From assembly GCA_012932295.1 (NCBI GenBank), contig JAAONU010000016.1, forward strand, positions 43,493,241 to 43,557,240: a stretch of DNA of 64,000 nucleotides. The letters run 5' to 3'. Below the pieces are notes generated by a model. The model did no database searches, was not told the origin of the DNA, and was given only the letters and a program-made list of their open reading frames with translations. Positions 1-12,780 of this stretch are shown here, one piece after another. Within the stretch, counting starts at the first letter, position 1; the number at the start of each line of letters is the position of its first letter. The position numbers were made by a program, and so were the translations under genes. The stretch is from Cyclina sinensis (taxonomy: Eukaryota; Mollusca; Bivalvia; Venerida; Veneridae).

Positions 1-3000
1 AAGAGAGTATTCGAACCAAACACGTGATACTGATAAGTCTGAAGTCTGTATGGCAAACCCTCTTTAGACAGTATTCGAACCAAACACGTGATATTGATCA
101 GTCTGAAGTCTGTATGGCAAACCCTCTTAAGACAGTATTTGAACCAAACATGTGATACTGATCAGCTTGAAGTCTGTACGGTAAACCCTCTCAAGAGAGT
201 ATTCGAACCAAACACGTGATACTGATAAGTCTGAAGTCTGTATGGCAAACCCTCTTCAGACAGTATTCGAACCAAACACGTGATATTGATCAGCTTGAAG
301 TCTGTGTGGCAAACCCTCTGAAGACGGTATTCGAACCAAACACGTGATACTGATAAGTCTGAAGTCTGTATGGCAATCTCTCTGAAGACAGTATTCGAAC
401 CAAACACGTGATACTGATAAGTCCGAAGTCTGTAGGGCAAACCCTCTTAAGACAGTATTCGAACCAAACGCGTGATATTGATAAGTCTGAAGTTTGTATG
501 GCAAACCCTCTTTAGACACTATTAGAACCAACACGTGTTACTGCTAAGCATGAAGTCTGTATGGCATACCCTCTTTAGACACTGTTAGAACCAACACATG
601 ATACTGATGAACTTGAAGTCTGTATGGCAAACCGTCTTTAGACACTGTTAGAACCAACACATGATACTGATGAACTTGAAGTCTGTATGGCAAACCCTCT
701 TTAGACAGTATTCGAACCAAACATATGATACTGATAAGTCTGAAGTTTGTATGGCAAACCCTCTTTAGACATTATTCAAACCAAACACGTGATACTGATA
801 AGTCTGAAGTCTGTATGGCAAACCCTCTTTAGACACTATTCGAACCAAACACGTGATACTGATAAGCATGAAGTCTGTATGGCAAACCTTCTTTAGACAC
901 TATTCGAACCAAACACGTGATACTGATAAGCATGAAGTCTGTATGGCAAACCCTCTTTAGACACTATTCGAACCAAACACGTGATACTGATAAGCTTGAA
1001 GTATGTAAGGCAAACCGTCCTTAGAATCTATTCGAACCAAACACGTGATACTGATAAGCTTGAAGTCTGTATGGCAAACCCTCTTTAGACACTATTCGAA
1101 CCAAACACGTGATACTGATAAGCATGAAGTCTGTATGGCAAACCCTCTTTAGACACTATTCGAACCAAACACGTGATACTGATAAGCTTGAAGTATGTAA
1201 GGCAAACTGTCCTGAGAATCTATTCGAACCAAACACGTGATACTGATAAGCTTGAAGTCTGTATGGCAAACCCTCTTTAGACACTATTCGAACCAAACAC
1301 GTGATACTGATAATCTTGAAGTCTGTATGGCAAACCTTCTTTAGACATAATTTGAACCAAACACGTGATACTGATAAGCATGAAGTCTGTATGGCAAACC
1401 CTCTTTAGACACTATTCGAACCAAACACGTGATACTGATAAGCTTGAAGTATGTAAGGCAAACCGTCCTTAGAATCTATTCGAACCAAACACGTGATACT
1501 GATAAGCTTGAAGTCTGTATGGCAAACCCTCTTTAGACACTATTCGAACCAAACACGTGATACTGATAAGCATCAAGTCTGTATGGCAAACCCTCTTTAG
1601 ACACTATTCGAACCAAACACGTGATACTGATAAGCTTGAAGTATGTAAGGCAAACTGTCCTGAGAATCTATTCGAACCAAACACGTGATACTGATAAGCT
1701 TGAAGTCTGTATGGCAAACCCTCTTTAGACACTATTCGAACCAAACACGTGATACTGATAAGCATCAAGTCTGTATGGCAAACCCTTTTTAGACACTATT
1801 TGAACCAAACACGTGATACTGGTAAGTCTGAAGTCTGTATGGCATACCCTCTTTAGACACTATTCGAACCAAACACGTGATACTGATAAGCTTGAAGTCT
1901 GTATGGCAAACCCTCTTAAGACAGTATTCGAACCAAACACGTGATACTGATAAGCTTGAAGTATGTAAGGCAAACCCTTTTTAGACACTATTCGAACCAA
2001 ACACGTGATACTGATAAGCTTGAAGTCTGTATGGCAAACCCTTTTTAAACACTATTCGAACCAAACATGTGATACTGATAATCTTGAAGTCTGTATGTCA
2101 AACCCTTTTTAGACACTATTCGAACCAAACACGTGATACTGATAAGCATGAAGTTTGTATGACAAACCCTCTGAAGACAGTATTCGAACCAAACACGTGA
2201 TACTGATAAGCTTGAAGTCTGTATGGCAAACCCTTTTTAGACACTATTCGAACCAAACACGTGATGCTGATAAGTCTGAAGTCTGTATGGCATACCCTCT
2301 TTAGACACTATTCGAACCAAACACGTGATACTGATAAGTCTGAAGTCTGTATGGCATACCCTCTTTAGACACTATTCGAACCAAACACGTGATACTGATA
2401 AGCATGAAGTCTGTATGGCAAACCCTCTTTAGACACTATTCGAACCAAACACGTGATACTGATAAGCATGAAGTCTGTATGGCATACCCTTTTTAGACAC
2501 TATTCTAACCAAACACGTGATACTGAAAATTCTGAAGTCTGTATGGCATACCCTCTTTAGACACTATTCGAACCAAACACGTGATACTGATAAGCATGAA
2601 GTCTGTATGGCAAACCCTTTTTAGACACTATTCGTACCAAACACGTGATACTGATAAGTCTGAAGTCTGTATGGCATACCCTCTTTAGACACTATTCGAA
2701 CCAAACACGTGATACTGATAAGCATGAAGTCTGTATGGCAAACCCTTTTTAGACACTATTCGAACCAAACACGTGATTCTGATAAGTCTGAAGTCTGTTT
2801 GGCAAACCCTCTTTAGACACTATTCGAACCAAACACGTGATACTGATAAGCATCAAGTCTGTATGGCAAACCCTCTTTAGACACTATTCGAACCAAACAC
2901 GTGATACTGATAAGCATCAAGTCTATATGGCAAACCCTTTTTAGACACTATTTGAACCAAACACGTGATTCTGATAAGTCTGAAGTCTGTTTGGCAAACC

Positions 3001-3053
3001 CTCTTTAGACACTATTCGAACCAAACACGTTAAACTGATTAGCATGAAGTCTG
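1..3053. repeat. 64-bp tandem satellite array, about 48 monomers
   Basis: The motif GTATTCGAACC recurs at 7, 71, 135 and 199, so the period is 64 bp, and it continues without spacers to about 3,053. Most monomers contain the palindrome CACGTG followed by ATACTGATAAG, a GAAGTCTGTATGGCAAACC stretch and CTCTTTAGACACTATTCG. Monomers differ by scattered substitutions. The left edge lies outside the window, so the true array is longer. The last monomer decays at 3,030-3,057 into unique sequence. Because 64 is one more than a multiple of three, short reverse-strand ORFs inside the array are by-products and not genes. Confidence 0.97.
1001..1700. repeat. Higher-order repeat within the satellite (7 monomers, 448 bp)
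   Basis: Variant monomers carrying GAAGTATGTAAGG start at 1,001, 1,193, 1,449 and 1,641. The 1,001 and 1,449 copies share the sub-variant CCGTCCTTAGAATC, and the 1,193 and 1,641 copies share CTGTCCTGAGAATC. Each pair is 448 bp apart, exactly seven monomers, with the internal 3+4 spacing conserved. This shows a recent multi-monomer duplication inside the array. Confidence 0.85.
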
Positions 3054-3057
3054 CCTC

Positions 3058-6000
3058 ACAATGTATTCGATTGTAACATTAACTGTTGAAGCTTATAGCA
3101 AAACTTGTCGAATAATAACTGCTTGGCAAATGTAATTAGTAAATGTAGAACAATTCGAACTTTAAACTTGATGCTGAAGTTTATAATGACAGTATGGCTA
3201 ATGTAATGAATAGCCATTTAAATCCAAGGTTTGAGGCCAGATCAGGTTCAGGAATGTATGGCATTCGTACTTACCAAAGGTATGTGAACCCTTTGCCAAT
3301 CTTACGAAATGAAAGTGCCACACATGAGTTTTACCCAAATGAAGTTTTGTTGTATTTCGCATATCGACCTTTGTTTTGCCTGTTACCACTGCAGGCCATG
3401 ATCAGCTTGCACAATTGTGCAAGTATGACAACGGTTTGCACTGTGCAGTATTAAGTCCGTAGTTAAAACCACAATGTGGTGTGCCATATCCAACAAACAT
3501 AGCACTGCACCTTTTGTGATTGTGTCATATTCCTGTAGTTAAAACGTGACCATTTTCCAGCCGGTTTACAAGGTAAGGTGTTTCAGTTTATACTGTGGAT
3601 ATTTTTTATTTTTTTCTGTGGAGATTTTTTTCTTTTTTGGGTTGTAGAAAGTGGGATGGTAGGGCCAGGGGAACCGTAAGAAGGGTCTGTAAGTTGTAAT
3701 TAGGTCATGCGAGGAACAACAGAACTAATAGATAATGCATTTTAGGAACAACTATCAGTTACCTGAATATGATGTACTATTTCTGACATTTTCAGTGCAG
3801 TGATTCGTTTAACATTTTCTATTTAGTGTGGCTTTTGGTGGTATGTTGTAAGTGTTGGGATAAGAAGCTAGAGATTACCACTAGATATTGTTCTGTGTTT
3901 ACTCGATGTCTACCTAACATAATTGAAACTGGCATATTTCTTGTGTACAAGTGTCGTAGCTATAATTGATTATTCTTTTTTTTATAAATATGATTTCCAG
4001 AAGTAACCGCAAGAATATTTAATTTTGTGTATTAAGTCACGGTGATAGGAATTCGGTATTTTTGAATTCCTTTATTTGATGAGGAAATAAAAATATGCTC
4101 GCTAATACAGTGACTAGTTGTAAAAAAATCTCTTAAAAACTTCATGATATGATAATCTTTTTGGTTGAAAGTTTACTCGTCATTCGCACCGTTTAAACGT
4201 AGGACGAAAGTTGATGAAAAATTAAATGTTTGCTTTAACGTAATGTTTCTACACGTTTTCATCATTGTTAAGGATATCGTCAGAGTTTCGGTGTGTCGTG
4301 CTCGGATTTATTTTCGGTTGACTTATCAATCTGCACGTGCCATTTTTTAGCGCTTCCTGAACTCCACCTGCAGCAGACATTCTCACTGAGGGTATAAAAT
4401 ACATGAGTTTGTATTCTCGGCATTTTTTGAACGATTGAGACAGAATTTGGGCAATTTTCCCAATAACGTGTCATAAATTTATTTGCTGTGCGGCGTTTTG
4501 AAAAGATAAGTTCCATTTTGCAGCCTGATATTTCATATATCGGATAAATCGCTCGTATATATATCGAATCGCCATTTCTCGAGTGTATTTATATAAAAGA
4601 AATGTTTTGGTGTTTGGTGTTTTCGTGACGGCCTCGGTATAAACGTATTTTTGTGACTCAGCACATGGTAAGATTTTTTTGTTTGTTTGTTTGTTATTTT
4701 GAAATACTCTATTCTGCCAGGATTAATAATTGAACCGCCATTTTCACAGATAAACTGGTATTCTTCCTACCCTATTCCGTGGTCGCCTGTTGCTGACCTC
4801 AGCATACTCGCTCATTTCTCTCACTGAAAGGAGGTCATGGGTTCTTTGTGTGAAATGGTTTTTCTTTAAATGTGGGGACTCAAGTCCCTATAAGCAAATA
4901 GCAATTTATGAAGGAGAAAATGTATTATAACCCTAGGTGAGGAAATGACAAGTTTTAATTGGAAAAAAACTTATCTGACAAATGACAGTTTCAAAACAGA
5001 AAGGGAATTCTTTCCCTACAAGAATATAGGCAGTATCATAAGGAAGGACGGAGGGAAGGAAAAAGAAAATGATAACCTGGTGTGCGGAATGCAGATTTAT
5101 AAGCAGAAATGTCGCTAAGAGAAGATTGGCAGTTTTTCGCTGTGGTTCTGTGGTGAATTAAGATTCATGTAATCTTATTCACCTTTTAAGAAAGCAGACA
5201 CAAATATAGAACTCCACATCTTTGTTATTTGTCATGAATTTTATTTGATAAGCTTAATTTTATTACATATTTTTTTCCACATGTTAAAATGATGGCATGG
5301 TTACTGAGAGTACAATCTGTCTAGAATAACAAGGAGTGCTGTTCAGATGTTACATTCCAGTTAAAAACAATAAGGTATGTTTTATATAAATTGTAGCACG
5401 TTAACAGATTTCAGTTTTCATAGATTTTACTATCGTCTGATATCCACGCCCAACCCATTACATTTCTCTCCATCAATGTAGCGATAACTGTATACGGTAC
5501 CGTGGACATCCGACGATGGCATTTACAGGAAACTACATACATTTTTTCACATAAGGCTTATCTTTGTGTCACACAATTGGATAAAGGGATTATTTTGACT
5601 TGATACCAGTGAGCACTTTAAGCCTTTTCACCTACTCAGTGATGGTAATATTATAAATGAGAAGAGTATAAATTCCATATTTAAGATCAAGCTGTATTTA
5701 GCCTGCTTATGAATTTTGGATATCGTCTACTTAGTGGATTGATTTCTCAGTGCTTTCTAAATGCTGATGGAATATCTCCTGTGTGAAATCTTATTCTCTT
5801 TTGGCACCCAAGAGTCCTTTAGGTTTCTTTTTTGTGACTTCCGGGTTTTCTGACCGGATGTTTGCAATCTACTCAATGGAGGTCTTCTGACGACTGTGTA
5901 TTCTGCATTCCGAATGTTGTTTGTCAAATGCATGTTTTCTGCCGTTCGTATACTTGTTTTCCCAATGCTCCTAAAGGTTGTCTATTGTACATTTTTTCCT

Positions 6001-6250
6001 TTCCTTTTTTTGGGTTGTAGTGAGTGGGTGGGGGCATAAGGGTCGGTCTGTGATTGTTTAATTTGACAATATCCGGACAAAAACAGAAGGGTTATGTTTT
6101 TTAAAATAATTCGCTAATTAAGAGGGTGGCTGTAAAACTGCTCCGTGACTAATCCTGGAAGTAAGTCACTAACTTGTTTCAGTCATTTTAGTTGATTTTG
6201 GTCTCTGCGTTCGTCAAATATTGAACAATATTTCAGTCAAGGTAGTTGAA
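3058..6250. other. No gene recognised
   Basis: AT-rich sequence. Short ORFs (for example 3,194-3,454 and 4,165-4,350 on the plus strand) show no recognisable domain, codon bias or splice context. I see no repeat family here that I can name. Confidence 0.6.
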
Positions 6251-6255
6251 GCTTA

Positions 6256-6331
6256 AAAATAAAACAAAAACAAAAATAAATGAATAAATAGATAAATGAA
6301 TAAATAAATGATTGATGATTGAATAGATACA

Positions 6332-6362
<31 letters not shown>

Positions 6363-6515
6363 GTGAATAAATAAATAAGTGAATAAATAAGTGAATAAAT
6401 AAATAAGTGAATAAATAAATGAATAAATAAGTGAATAAATAAATAAGTGAATAAATAAGTGAATAAATAAATAAGTGAATGAATAAATAAATAAATTAAT
6501 TAATTAATAGATACA
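6256..6515. repeat. Microsatellite (AAAT)n with TGAATAAATAAG variants
   Basis: About 260 bp of AATA/AAAT tetranucleotides. Regular interruptions by GTGA at 8- to 12-bp spacing make a compound array. Confidence 0.95.
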
Positions 6516-9284
6516 AAAAATGAAACAAAAAACAACTAACAAACAATAAACAAGAACAATACCAAAAAAAAAACAGTTCCCATCCGTCATTGAGCATTAG
6601 GATGTTTTTTTAAGAGTTCGTCAATTTTTCGTTTCGTCTTTTATGTGGGGAAAAATGATGTCGTTTATTTTGAGATAAATTTTTTTGACGAGTTTTGTTT
6701 TGTTTGCACCTATATATGATGACAAGCACTTGGACGGATATTTTGCTGCCGGTATTTTCACAAGATAAAGGGAGAAGAAATGTAATTTTATGGCTCAATA
6801 GTTTTTCCTCTTTAGCATATTGACAGTCTCGGTGTTTCGACACAAGCCATTTCCTAGTATAAAACAGAAGTGAAAAATTTCTGTTCGGTTATTTTTAGCG
6901 TCATTTTTACCAATTGACTGAGACGGTCTTTTTTACGGCATTACGCAGCGCCGCGACCATTTTGCTAATTTGTTTTCAGAATTTCGCTGAATGATTTGGT
7001 ATTTTGAAATTCCGGACTTTTTTATCCCGTAATGACGGAAATATAACCTGGCTGTTTTTCTACGCCTGACTTTCCGTCGTTTTATTGTTGGGAAGATTTC
7101 ATTGAAGTTTGGTAAATTGGCGAGTTGGTAAGTTAAGAGTGGGCTTTTTAACAAGGATGTCCCCAAATGTATTTTTGCGAATTTCTTTGATTCAGTTTGG
7201 CTGCAATGAATTCAAAGAGATTTTTTACTGAAATCCGGTTCGGTTAGGTTAGCGGTCAAGTTATTCCTTTTCTTTTTATTCAAGGATATTCGGAAATTTA
7301 CAACTCGACATTTTCATGTGGATGGTAACGGATTTATGGACTTCAGTTTCAGTTAATTTTGCTTGTATAGACTCGTGAACAATTTTAGCCGAAAATCGTA
7401 TCGATTATTTTTCTGTTAAGCATTTAAACAAGGTGTCACCGTCGCAGAGAATATTTTCTTTGCACGGGTTTAAAGAGGGATTTTCAACGTTTTTCGGATA
7501 TTTTTCGGCTCAATATTTTTGAAGACGGACTTTTTGATCGATTTTCCCCTACGGCGGTTTTCGGTTCTTTTTTGGGGGCATTTGCTTTTTTCACTGGAAT
7601 TCGAATTTTCAATTCTCCGGTTTTATTATAAGGATGTTAACTTATTGAAGTATATCGAAATGGAACGTTAATTTTTGCTCGGTTTTGCTGCTTTGAAATC
7701 TAAGAAAGTTTTTTTCTTATATTCGGCTATTTTGCTAATCGGTGTTTAAAAGCGGTGGCAATTTTTTGCGGTAGTTTAATTTCGCTGGGCATTTCCACGA
7801 CACTTTTTGCTAGGTCGGCTGTTTGATCTTCACCAGAGTTCGGCTATTTTTCAGTTGATCACAACAGTACGTACACGGAAATTTATTCTATTTCTCAGCA
7901 TCTTGTGATATATGGGTCAATTTTTTTCTGCTGTTTGATTTCGAGAAAGTAATCTCTGAAAGTTAATAATGTGTATGGACTTGCGGCATAGCTTTATAAT
8001 AAATGTTGAATATTCGATCGTTTCCGGATAAACATGCTTAGAGAAGAAAAGGTTTTGTTACCTCGCTTTTTCTCGCTATAGTTAGATGAGAGCCTGAAAA
8101 ATTCTTTTAAAAGTCCTCGGCTTTTTACTATTTTAGCACCAAAAACTTGCGATATAAATAAACGGCCATTCATTGGAATAATGACCGTTATTTTTATCGT
8201 GAGTTCGCATCCTTCGTATGCGGATGTAGGAACAGTCGGTTATTTGACGTTTCGGCATTTTAAGTGTGATTTGTGGATTTTTTCATCAGAAACTAACAAT
8301 TCTTGGTAAGTTTTGTTATAGATTTTAAATACTTTGAGTCGCCTGTCCGTTTACTTATAAATAGGAATGTGTCAATATACACTCATTTTTTATTTTACTG
8401 AAAAAAAGGAATTTTCATTAAATAACGTTAATTACTATAAACGTATTCTTGATTCTTACAAATACTTGAATCTTAAAAATTTTGTATTCTGCTAAAAAAA
8501 CAGCTCTCGATATTTTGAAAGATACGGCGATCAAGAGTTGTACTCCCCGTATATATTGAAATAGACGAGTCAAGAAATTGCTTACTTATGGCATTCCAAA
8601 AAAGCTTATGTTGTACGAATCTTGACAGTTGACTGACTGTCTTCGAAGCACGGATGTTTCCTACTGTCGATGTTTTTACTTGAATATCTTATTGCATGTT
8701 GAAGACATGTTGCACCTTTTTTCTTTCTTGCTGCTGACTTTGATGTTTATTATTATATTTTGTTTTTTATTTCAGATGATTTTCAGAAACTGATACCTAG
8801 GTAACAGCACTCCCTAGTCAGACATTTTTTTTTCAAAGAAATTTGCGGTCAAGGTCATAACCTGTGTGAAATTAAGTATACAAAAATAGGTCAAAGGTAA
8901 TAATTTAACCATTCTTTGGGACCTTGTTAAAATACAAGGTCAAGGCCAACATTTGTCAGGTAAAGAACTGGGTCAATATTGTAAGATTGCTTAAAGTCTT
9001 TAAATACAGCTACTCCATTAAGATCCAGTTAACAGATAATGCAAGTATACTGGAGGGTCACACTTAGCCTGGTTACTTGTAAGGAATAGCGTTTTTTTCT
9101 TCTGCTTGCATACCAGATAATCACAATGATAGAATAGAAAGAAATAATCAAACAGTGCTCAGACAGACTGTTTATTTGCAAGTTTCTCTTTTCATGGTTA
9201 CAGCATGTTTGTTCAAGCCAATTGGCCGCTTTATAAAAAAAGGTTAAACCAGAAGTAACGCATTTTCCTTTTATTTGGCATCGG
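6516..9284. other. No gene recognised; T-skewed stretch
   Basis: From about 6,850 to 8,300 the plus strand is strongly T-rich and carries many TTTTCGG / TTCGGCTATTTT-like words. Minus ORFs at 6,610-6,843 and 6,933-7,166 are low-complexity products of this skew. AGGTCA words near 8,840-8,950 are typical of bivalve interspersed repeats. No gene is supported. Confidence 0.5.
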
Positions 9285-10105
9285 TCAAGTTCTATAACAT
9301 GTTCTCGAACCTGGCCACAAGGAGTTGGCTGGCTACCAATGATACCCCTGCTACTGCAGATAATACTTCATGCACTTCCTGACCCACCAATGTCCAACAC
9401 ACAAGGGGCAGCACAGTGTGGGGATGGGGATTTATGACTAACTGAGACCTAAAATGAAGAAACAAACATGAACCCTGTATATCAAGTAGTATCACTGACA
9501 AGGAGAGAACTCGAGAAAAAGTCACTTTTGACACTCTCTATAGCATGTTGTATTTCTTCTACGTATTAATCAGATACTTAAATCTTGTTGTCATCTTTTA
9601 GATATTGAACCCCTCTATCAACAACAGCAAAAAAAGAAGAAAAAATACCTTTCTTTTCGTCTGTGAATCACACTTTCAGAACATTACTCAAAACCTTGAC
9701 AGATCGTTTGCTTAATCTGTCCAGAACTCGTGACAGGTGTTTTTCACCGTGTAATTAGATCTGTTTTCGAAGAGAAATACAATAGATTGCATGCATTCAT
9801 TCATGTCTTATTATCTGTCACTCACCGATATAACTATATGTCGATCGGATTAAGCACTGGATTAATACGTTGAAGAAATACAACATGTAGATTTCATAGA
9901 GTGGCAAAAATGACATTTTTCGAGTTCTCTCCCTTGTTAGTGATACTACTTGATAATACAGGGTTCATGTTTGTTTCTTCATTTTAGATCTCAGTCAATC
10001 ATGTAACACCATCACCACACAGTGCTGTCCCCGTGCGGTCCAACAGGTTTACACATTAGAAATGCATGAAGGGGGACCAGGAGCCGTGGAACATGTTGAC
10101 TTAAT
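9285..10105. repeat. Long diverged inverted duplication (foldback type)
   Basis: The left arm (about 9,285-9,590) is the reverse complement of the right arm (about 9,845-10,105) at roughly 80-85% identity by eye. Anchor words are AAAATGAAGAAACAAACATG in the left arm with its reverse complement near 9,970, AGTAGTATCACT, and CATGTTGTATTTCTTC. The spacer is about 255 bp. I recognise no coding capacity; the minus ORF at 9,292-9,534 lies inside an arm. It could be an old foldback/TIR element or a simple inverted duplication. Confidence 0.8.
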
Positions 10106-10140
10106 GTTGTTAAGCATAAACCTGTATTATCTATCTATTT

Positions 10141-10413
10141 AAACTTATTTATCGTCTGTATCATATGACCGACGCCCACTGAAGAGATTAGTTATTTTAT
10201 GTTGTGGGAGTAGTGCAAGATACAGAAAGCATCCCATTCCAGAGACACCCCTGGTTCTTTTTCATGCTCAGTGTATAGCACTGATACATGGGCCCTCGGT
10301 TTAACGTATCATCTGAAAGACTATTAGTAATGTTAGTGGAGGAGCGGGGGATAGAACTTAGGACCCCTGCTATACCAGTCCAGCGCGTTACCACTGGACC
10401 ACATCCGCTCCTA
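10141..10413 (-). mobile_element. tRNA-derived SINE
   Basis: Read on the minus strand it starts with a tRNA-like head: GAGCGGATGTGGTCCAGTGG carries an A-box-like segment and AGTTCTATCCC is a decayed B box. A core with AGTCTTTCAGATGA and a conserved stretch AAAGAACCAGGGGTGTCTCT follow, and the tail ends near GACGATAAATAAG. The same head and core occur at 20,173 (+), and the same core and tail at 49,694-49,885 (-). The RNA polymerase III promoter role is known for this class; the family assignment is inference. Confidence 0.85.
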
Positions 10414-10505
10414 ACCTGTATAATGTGTTTATATATAATTTAAAAAGCAATTGTTAAGGTCTGGTGCACACCTCCATATAATTGGAACTGTGTCAGCGAA
10501 TCGAT

Positions 10506-10573
10506 TCCTTGGCTCAGTGGTAAGAGTGTTGGCGTGTCACACGGGAGATCGGACTTCGATTCCCGCTCTGGGT
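10506..10573 (+). repeat. tRNA-like remnant (Asp-like, decayed)
   Basis: The A-box-like TGGCTCAGTGGTAAGAG, an anticodon-loop-like GTGTCAC and the B-box-like ACTTCGATTCCC occur in the right order and spacing. The anticodon stem and acceptor stem do not pair well, so this is a tRNA-derived repeat head or pseudogene and not a functional tRNA. Confidence 0.55.
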
Positions 10574-12080
10574 GGTGTATTCTAAGTTGCATTGCATCTT
10601 CATAATACAATGAACAAATTTATATTGTCATTCCAAGTCAATAATGATAAATTCAATCCTCTTAAAACTATGAAGTTTAACCCATGATTACAAGACTTCA
10701 AATATCTGACGTATGTGTGGTCAAAAGAAGTTTAGTGAACTTCACTCGTTTTATCAATAACTATTGTCTGAAATATATTTCGATTAAACTTGATTTTAGT
10801 CTGGTAACAAGTGATTTTGTGCAGACAGTTTTGGTAATTTATCCGAAGTAGCAGTAGCAGCAGCAGCAGCAGCAGTAGTAGTAATATGTAAAGTAGACGA
10901 ACGGTAATAGCAGTTTTTTAGCATTTTTATCCATACAAACTCTAGACGATAAGAGTTATCGCAAGTTTGATATAACACGGTGTTTCAAAGACATTGAGTT
11001 CTGAATTGTAGCATAAATGTTTTTATATTAATATTTATCTCGTTATTTCTATTTAGTCCCCTTCCAGTTCATCGGGGGAGGGGGCGGGGTTACTGTAGTT
11101 TTAGCCTCCGTCCGTATGTCTGTGCGTCCGCGAAAACTGGATCCTTCGATCTATCAAAAAGTACTTGAAATATTTTGATAAAACTTAAAACACGGATAGT
11201 TGGCTATATGGAATTATGCACATCATTTTATTGTGTATATTGAGAAATACGGTTGCTTTGGCAACAAAAATACTTGAAATGTTGCAAAAATGGTGACATA
11301 CTTTTGAAGCTTTAAATATATAAATTTTAACATGCTACATTGTTTTGATACTCAAGACTAATTCACCTGTCATGTCCCATAACTCTCCTTCGATTTCAAA
11401 AGGTTATCTCCCTAATTCACATTTTCCAAAAATCTACATTTCTATGAATATTTCTGGAATTTTTGTTGCTTTTGATTTAGACTCTATATAAACTTTAATT
11501 GTGTTATTACTAGTTTACACAACACGTTCCGTAACTCTTCCATAACTCTTCCCCTTATAATGACAAAATTGTGTACCTTTCAATTAGAGAATATAGCAAA
11601 TTGTTTATTCTTTTAAAAGTTTTTCTTGCAGATTTATAAGTGTGTTCGTTTTTTAAAAATCTGAGATATTCATTTGTACTTCATGTGAATATTTTATTTA
11701 TAAGATTACACCCAGACATAGGTATGTGATCTCTTGATTATCAAAGATATAAGTATAAAACAAACCTTCATTTATCATTTACACCAAACTGTTCATTTCA
11801 GCTTACTTAGTGTCAATATTTGAATTTTGGTTCTATTTCGTGTTAAAATGCCCTTTCCGGTTTCACTTTTATTTCTTGGCAATGTTTTAGTTGTTCAGAC
11901 CTTACGTATGTTACAGGAAAAAATACATTACTTAATGGAAATAAAAGGGTACCGCTTTACAAAAATGTAATGTTAGAAAAAGCTCCATCCTTAATTCAAA
12001 ATCAAACATTCGAAAATGAACAATAATTTTTCACTGTGACTTTTTTCGTTAATGTTAACTGTCTTTTTTGGTTTAAATAA
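10574..12080. other. No gene recognised; bivalve-type repeat fragment
   Basis: A CAG/CAGTAG microsatellite lies at about 10,845-10,882. At 11,050-11,300 a G-rich start followed by CCGTCCGTATGTCTGTGCG and GATAAAACTTAAAACACGG resembles the start of interspersed repeats seen elsewhere in the window, but the limits are unclear. The rest is AT-rich and featureless. Confidence 0.45.
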
Positions 12081-12765
12081 TTAACTTCTCCAAAAACTAC
12101 GAAGGTTTCGACTATTATGTACAACATCACCATGAAGTTTATTTTCCTTTTCTATCTTTGTCCCACATAATACACAGTTATTGTCATATTCAAATCTACT
12201 TCCAGCTATTTTCCTCGTTTTAGGACATCTAATTGTGTTATTCGTGGCATCTTGTAGATTTCTCTTCTTGTCGTAATCATAGCAATATTCCTTTCTACAA
12301 TCTTCATGCACATACTGTTTAGGCCTTCCATCTAGTCCATCTAAATTGGATATTAAAAAAGAAATTTTTCTGACTTTCAAAAAACCCCAAAAAAACGCGT
12401 AATTTCTCTTCCGATTCGAATAGAATAATTAAACAATTAATCATTCGACTTATCACCGTAGAAGTAAAAACATATATTTTACATCATTTAAAAAAAATAT
12501 ATTCGCAATATATTTTTCAGGTTTGAAAGAAACCAATATTTCTTTGCAATGTACCTTTTGTTTTACTGTGCGCAATTAAAGTGTCACACCCCCTTTGTGT
12601 AAGCTTAGCTAATCGGCGACCATCATTCGTCTTACATAGTACACACATGATATCATCACTGAAATTGTCATTTAGTGCAAATTGGTTTAAAGAATATTTA
12701 CAAAGCACATTTACGCTATATATTTTTTTTAAATTATCATAACAATTCGAACTTGTTAAAGTCAT
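12081..12765 (-). pseudogene. Two-exon Cys/His-rich protein fragment
   Basis: Two minus-strand ORFs join across a plausible intron. Exon A (12,765-12,555) ends at AAAAG|GTACAT. The intron (12,554-12,341) ends in a pyrimidine-rich tract and TTTAG. Exon B (12,340 to about 12,081) continues in phase, giving a junction ...HSKTK-DGLDGRPKQ. The product has paired cysteines (VLCK near residue 43, VLCG in exon B) and the segment VHEDCRKEYC. The pattern 'G-C-D-x-L ... H-x-x-C-R-x-x-Y ... F-x-Y-x-x-x-C-x-x-C-G' recalls a repetitive Cys-rich protein family that I remember from cnidarian and mollusc genomes, but I cannot name it. No continuation is visible, so this is probably a partial or dead copy. The intron is inferred from consensus signals only. 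Confidence 0.45.
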
Positions 12766-12780
12766 TGTAAAAATAGAGGA

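Noticed and set aside
162..534. Two overlapping 92-codon minus-strand ORFs in the first 600 bp
   Set aside because: They are translations of the 64-bp satellite; the period is not a multiple of three, so any frame shows repeated peptides.
1..3053. CRISPR-like array of regular repeats
   Set aside because: There are no unique spacers; the whole 64-bp unit repeats, and the sequence is eukaryotic.
8840..8950. AGGTCA repeats as nuclear-receptor response elements (also 16,950 and 60,645-60,840)
   Set aside because: The words are part of common interspersed repeat units, so their density reflects repeat copies and not regulation.
10506..10573. Functional tRNA gene
   Set aside because: The anticodon and acceptor stems do not pair properly; the same applies to 19,398-19,471, 52,005-52,072 and the SINE heads.
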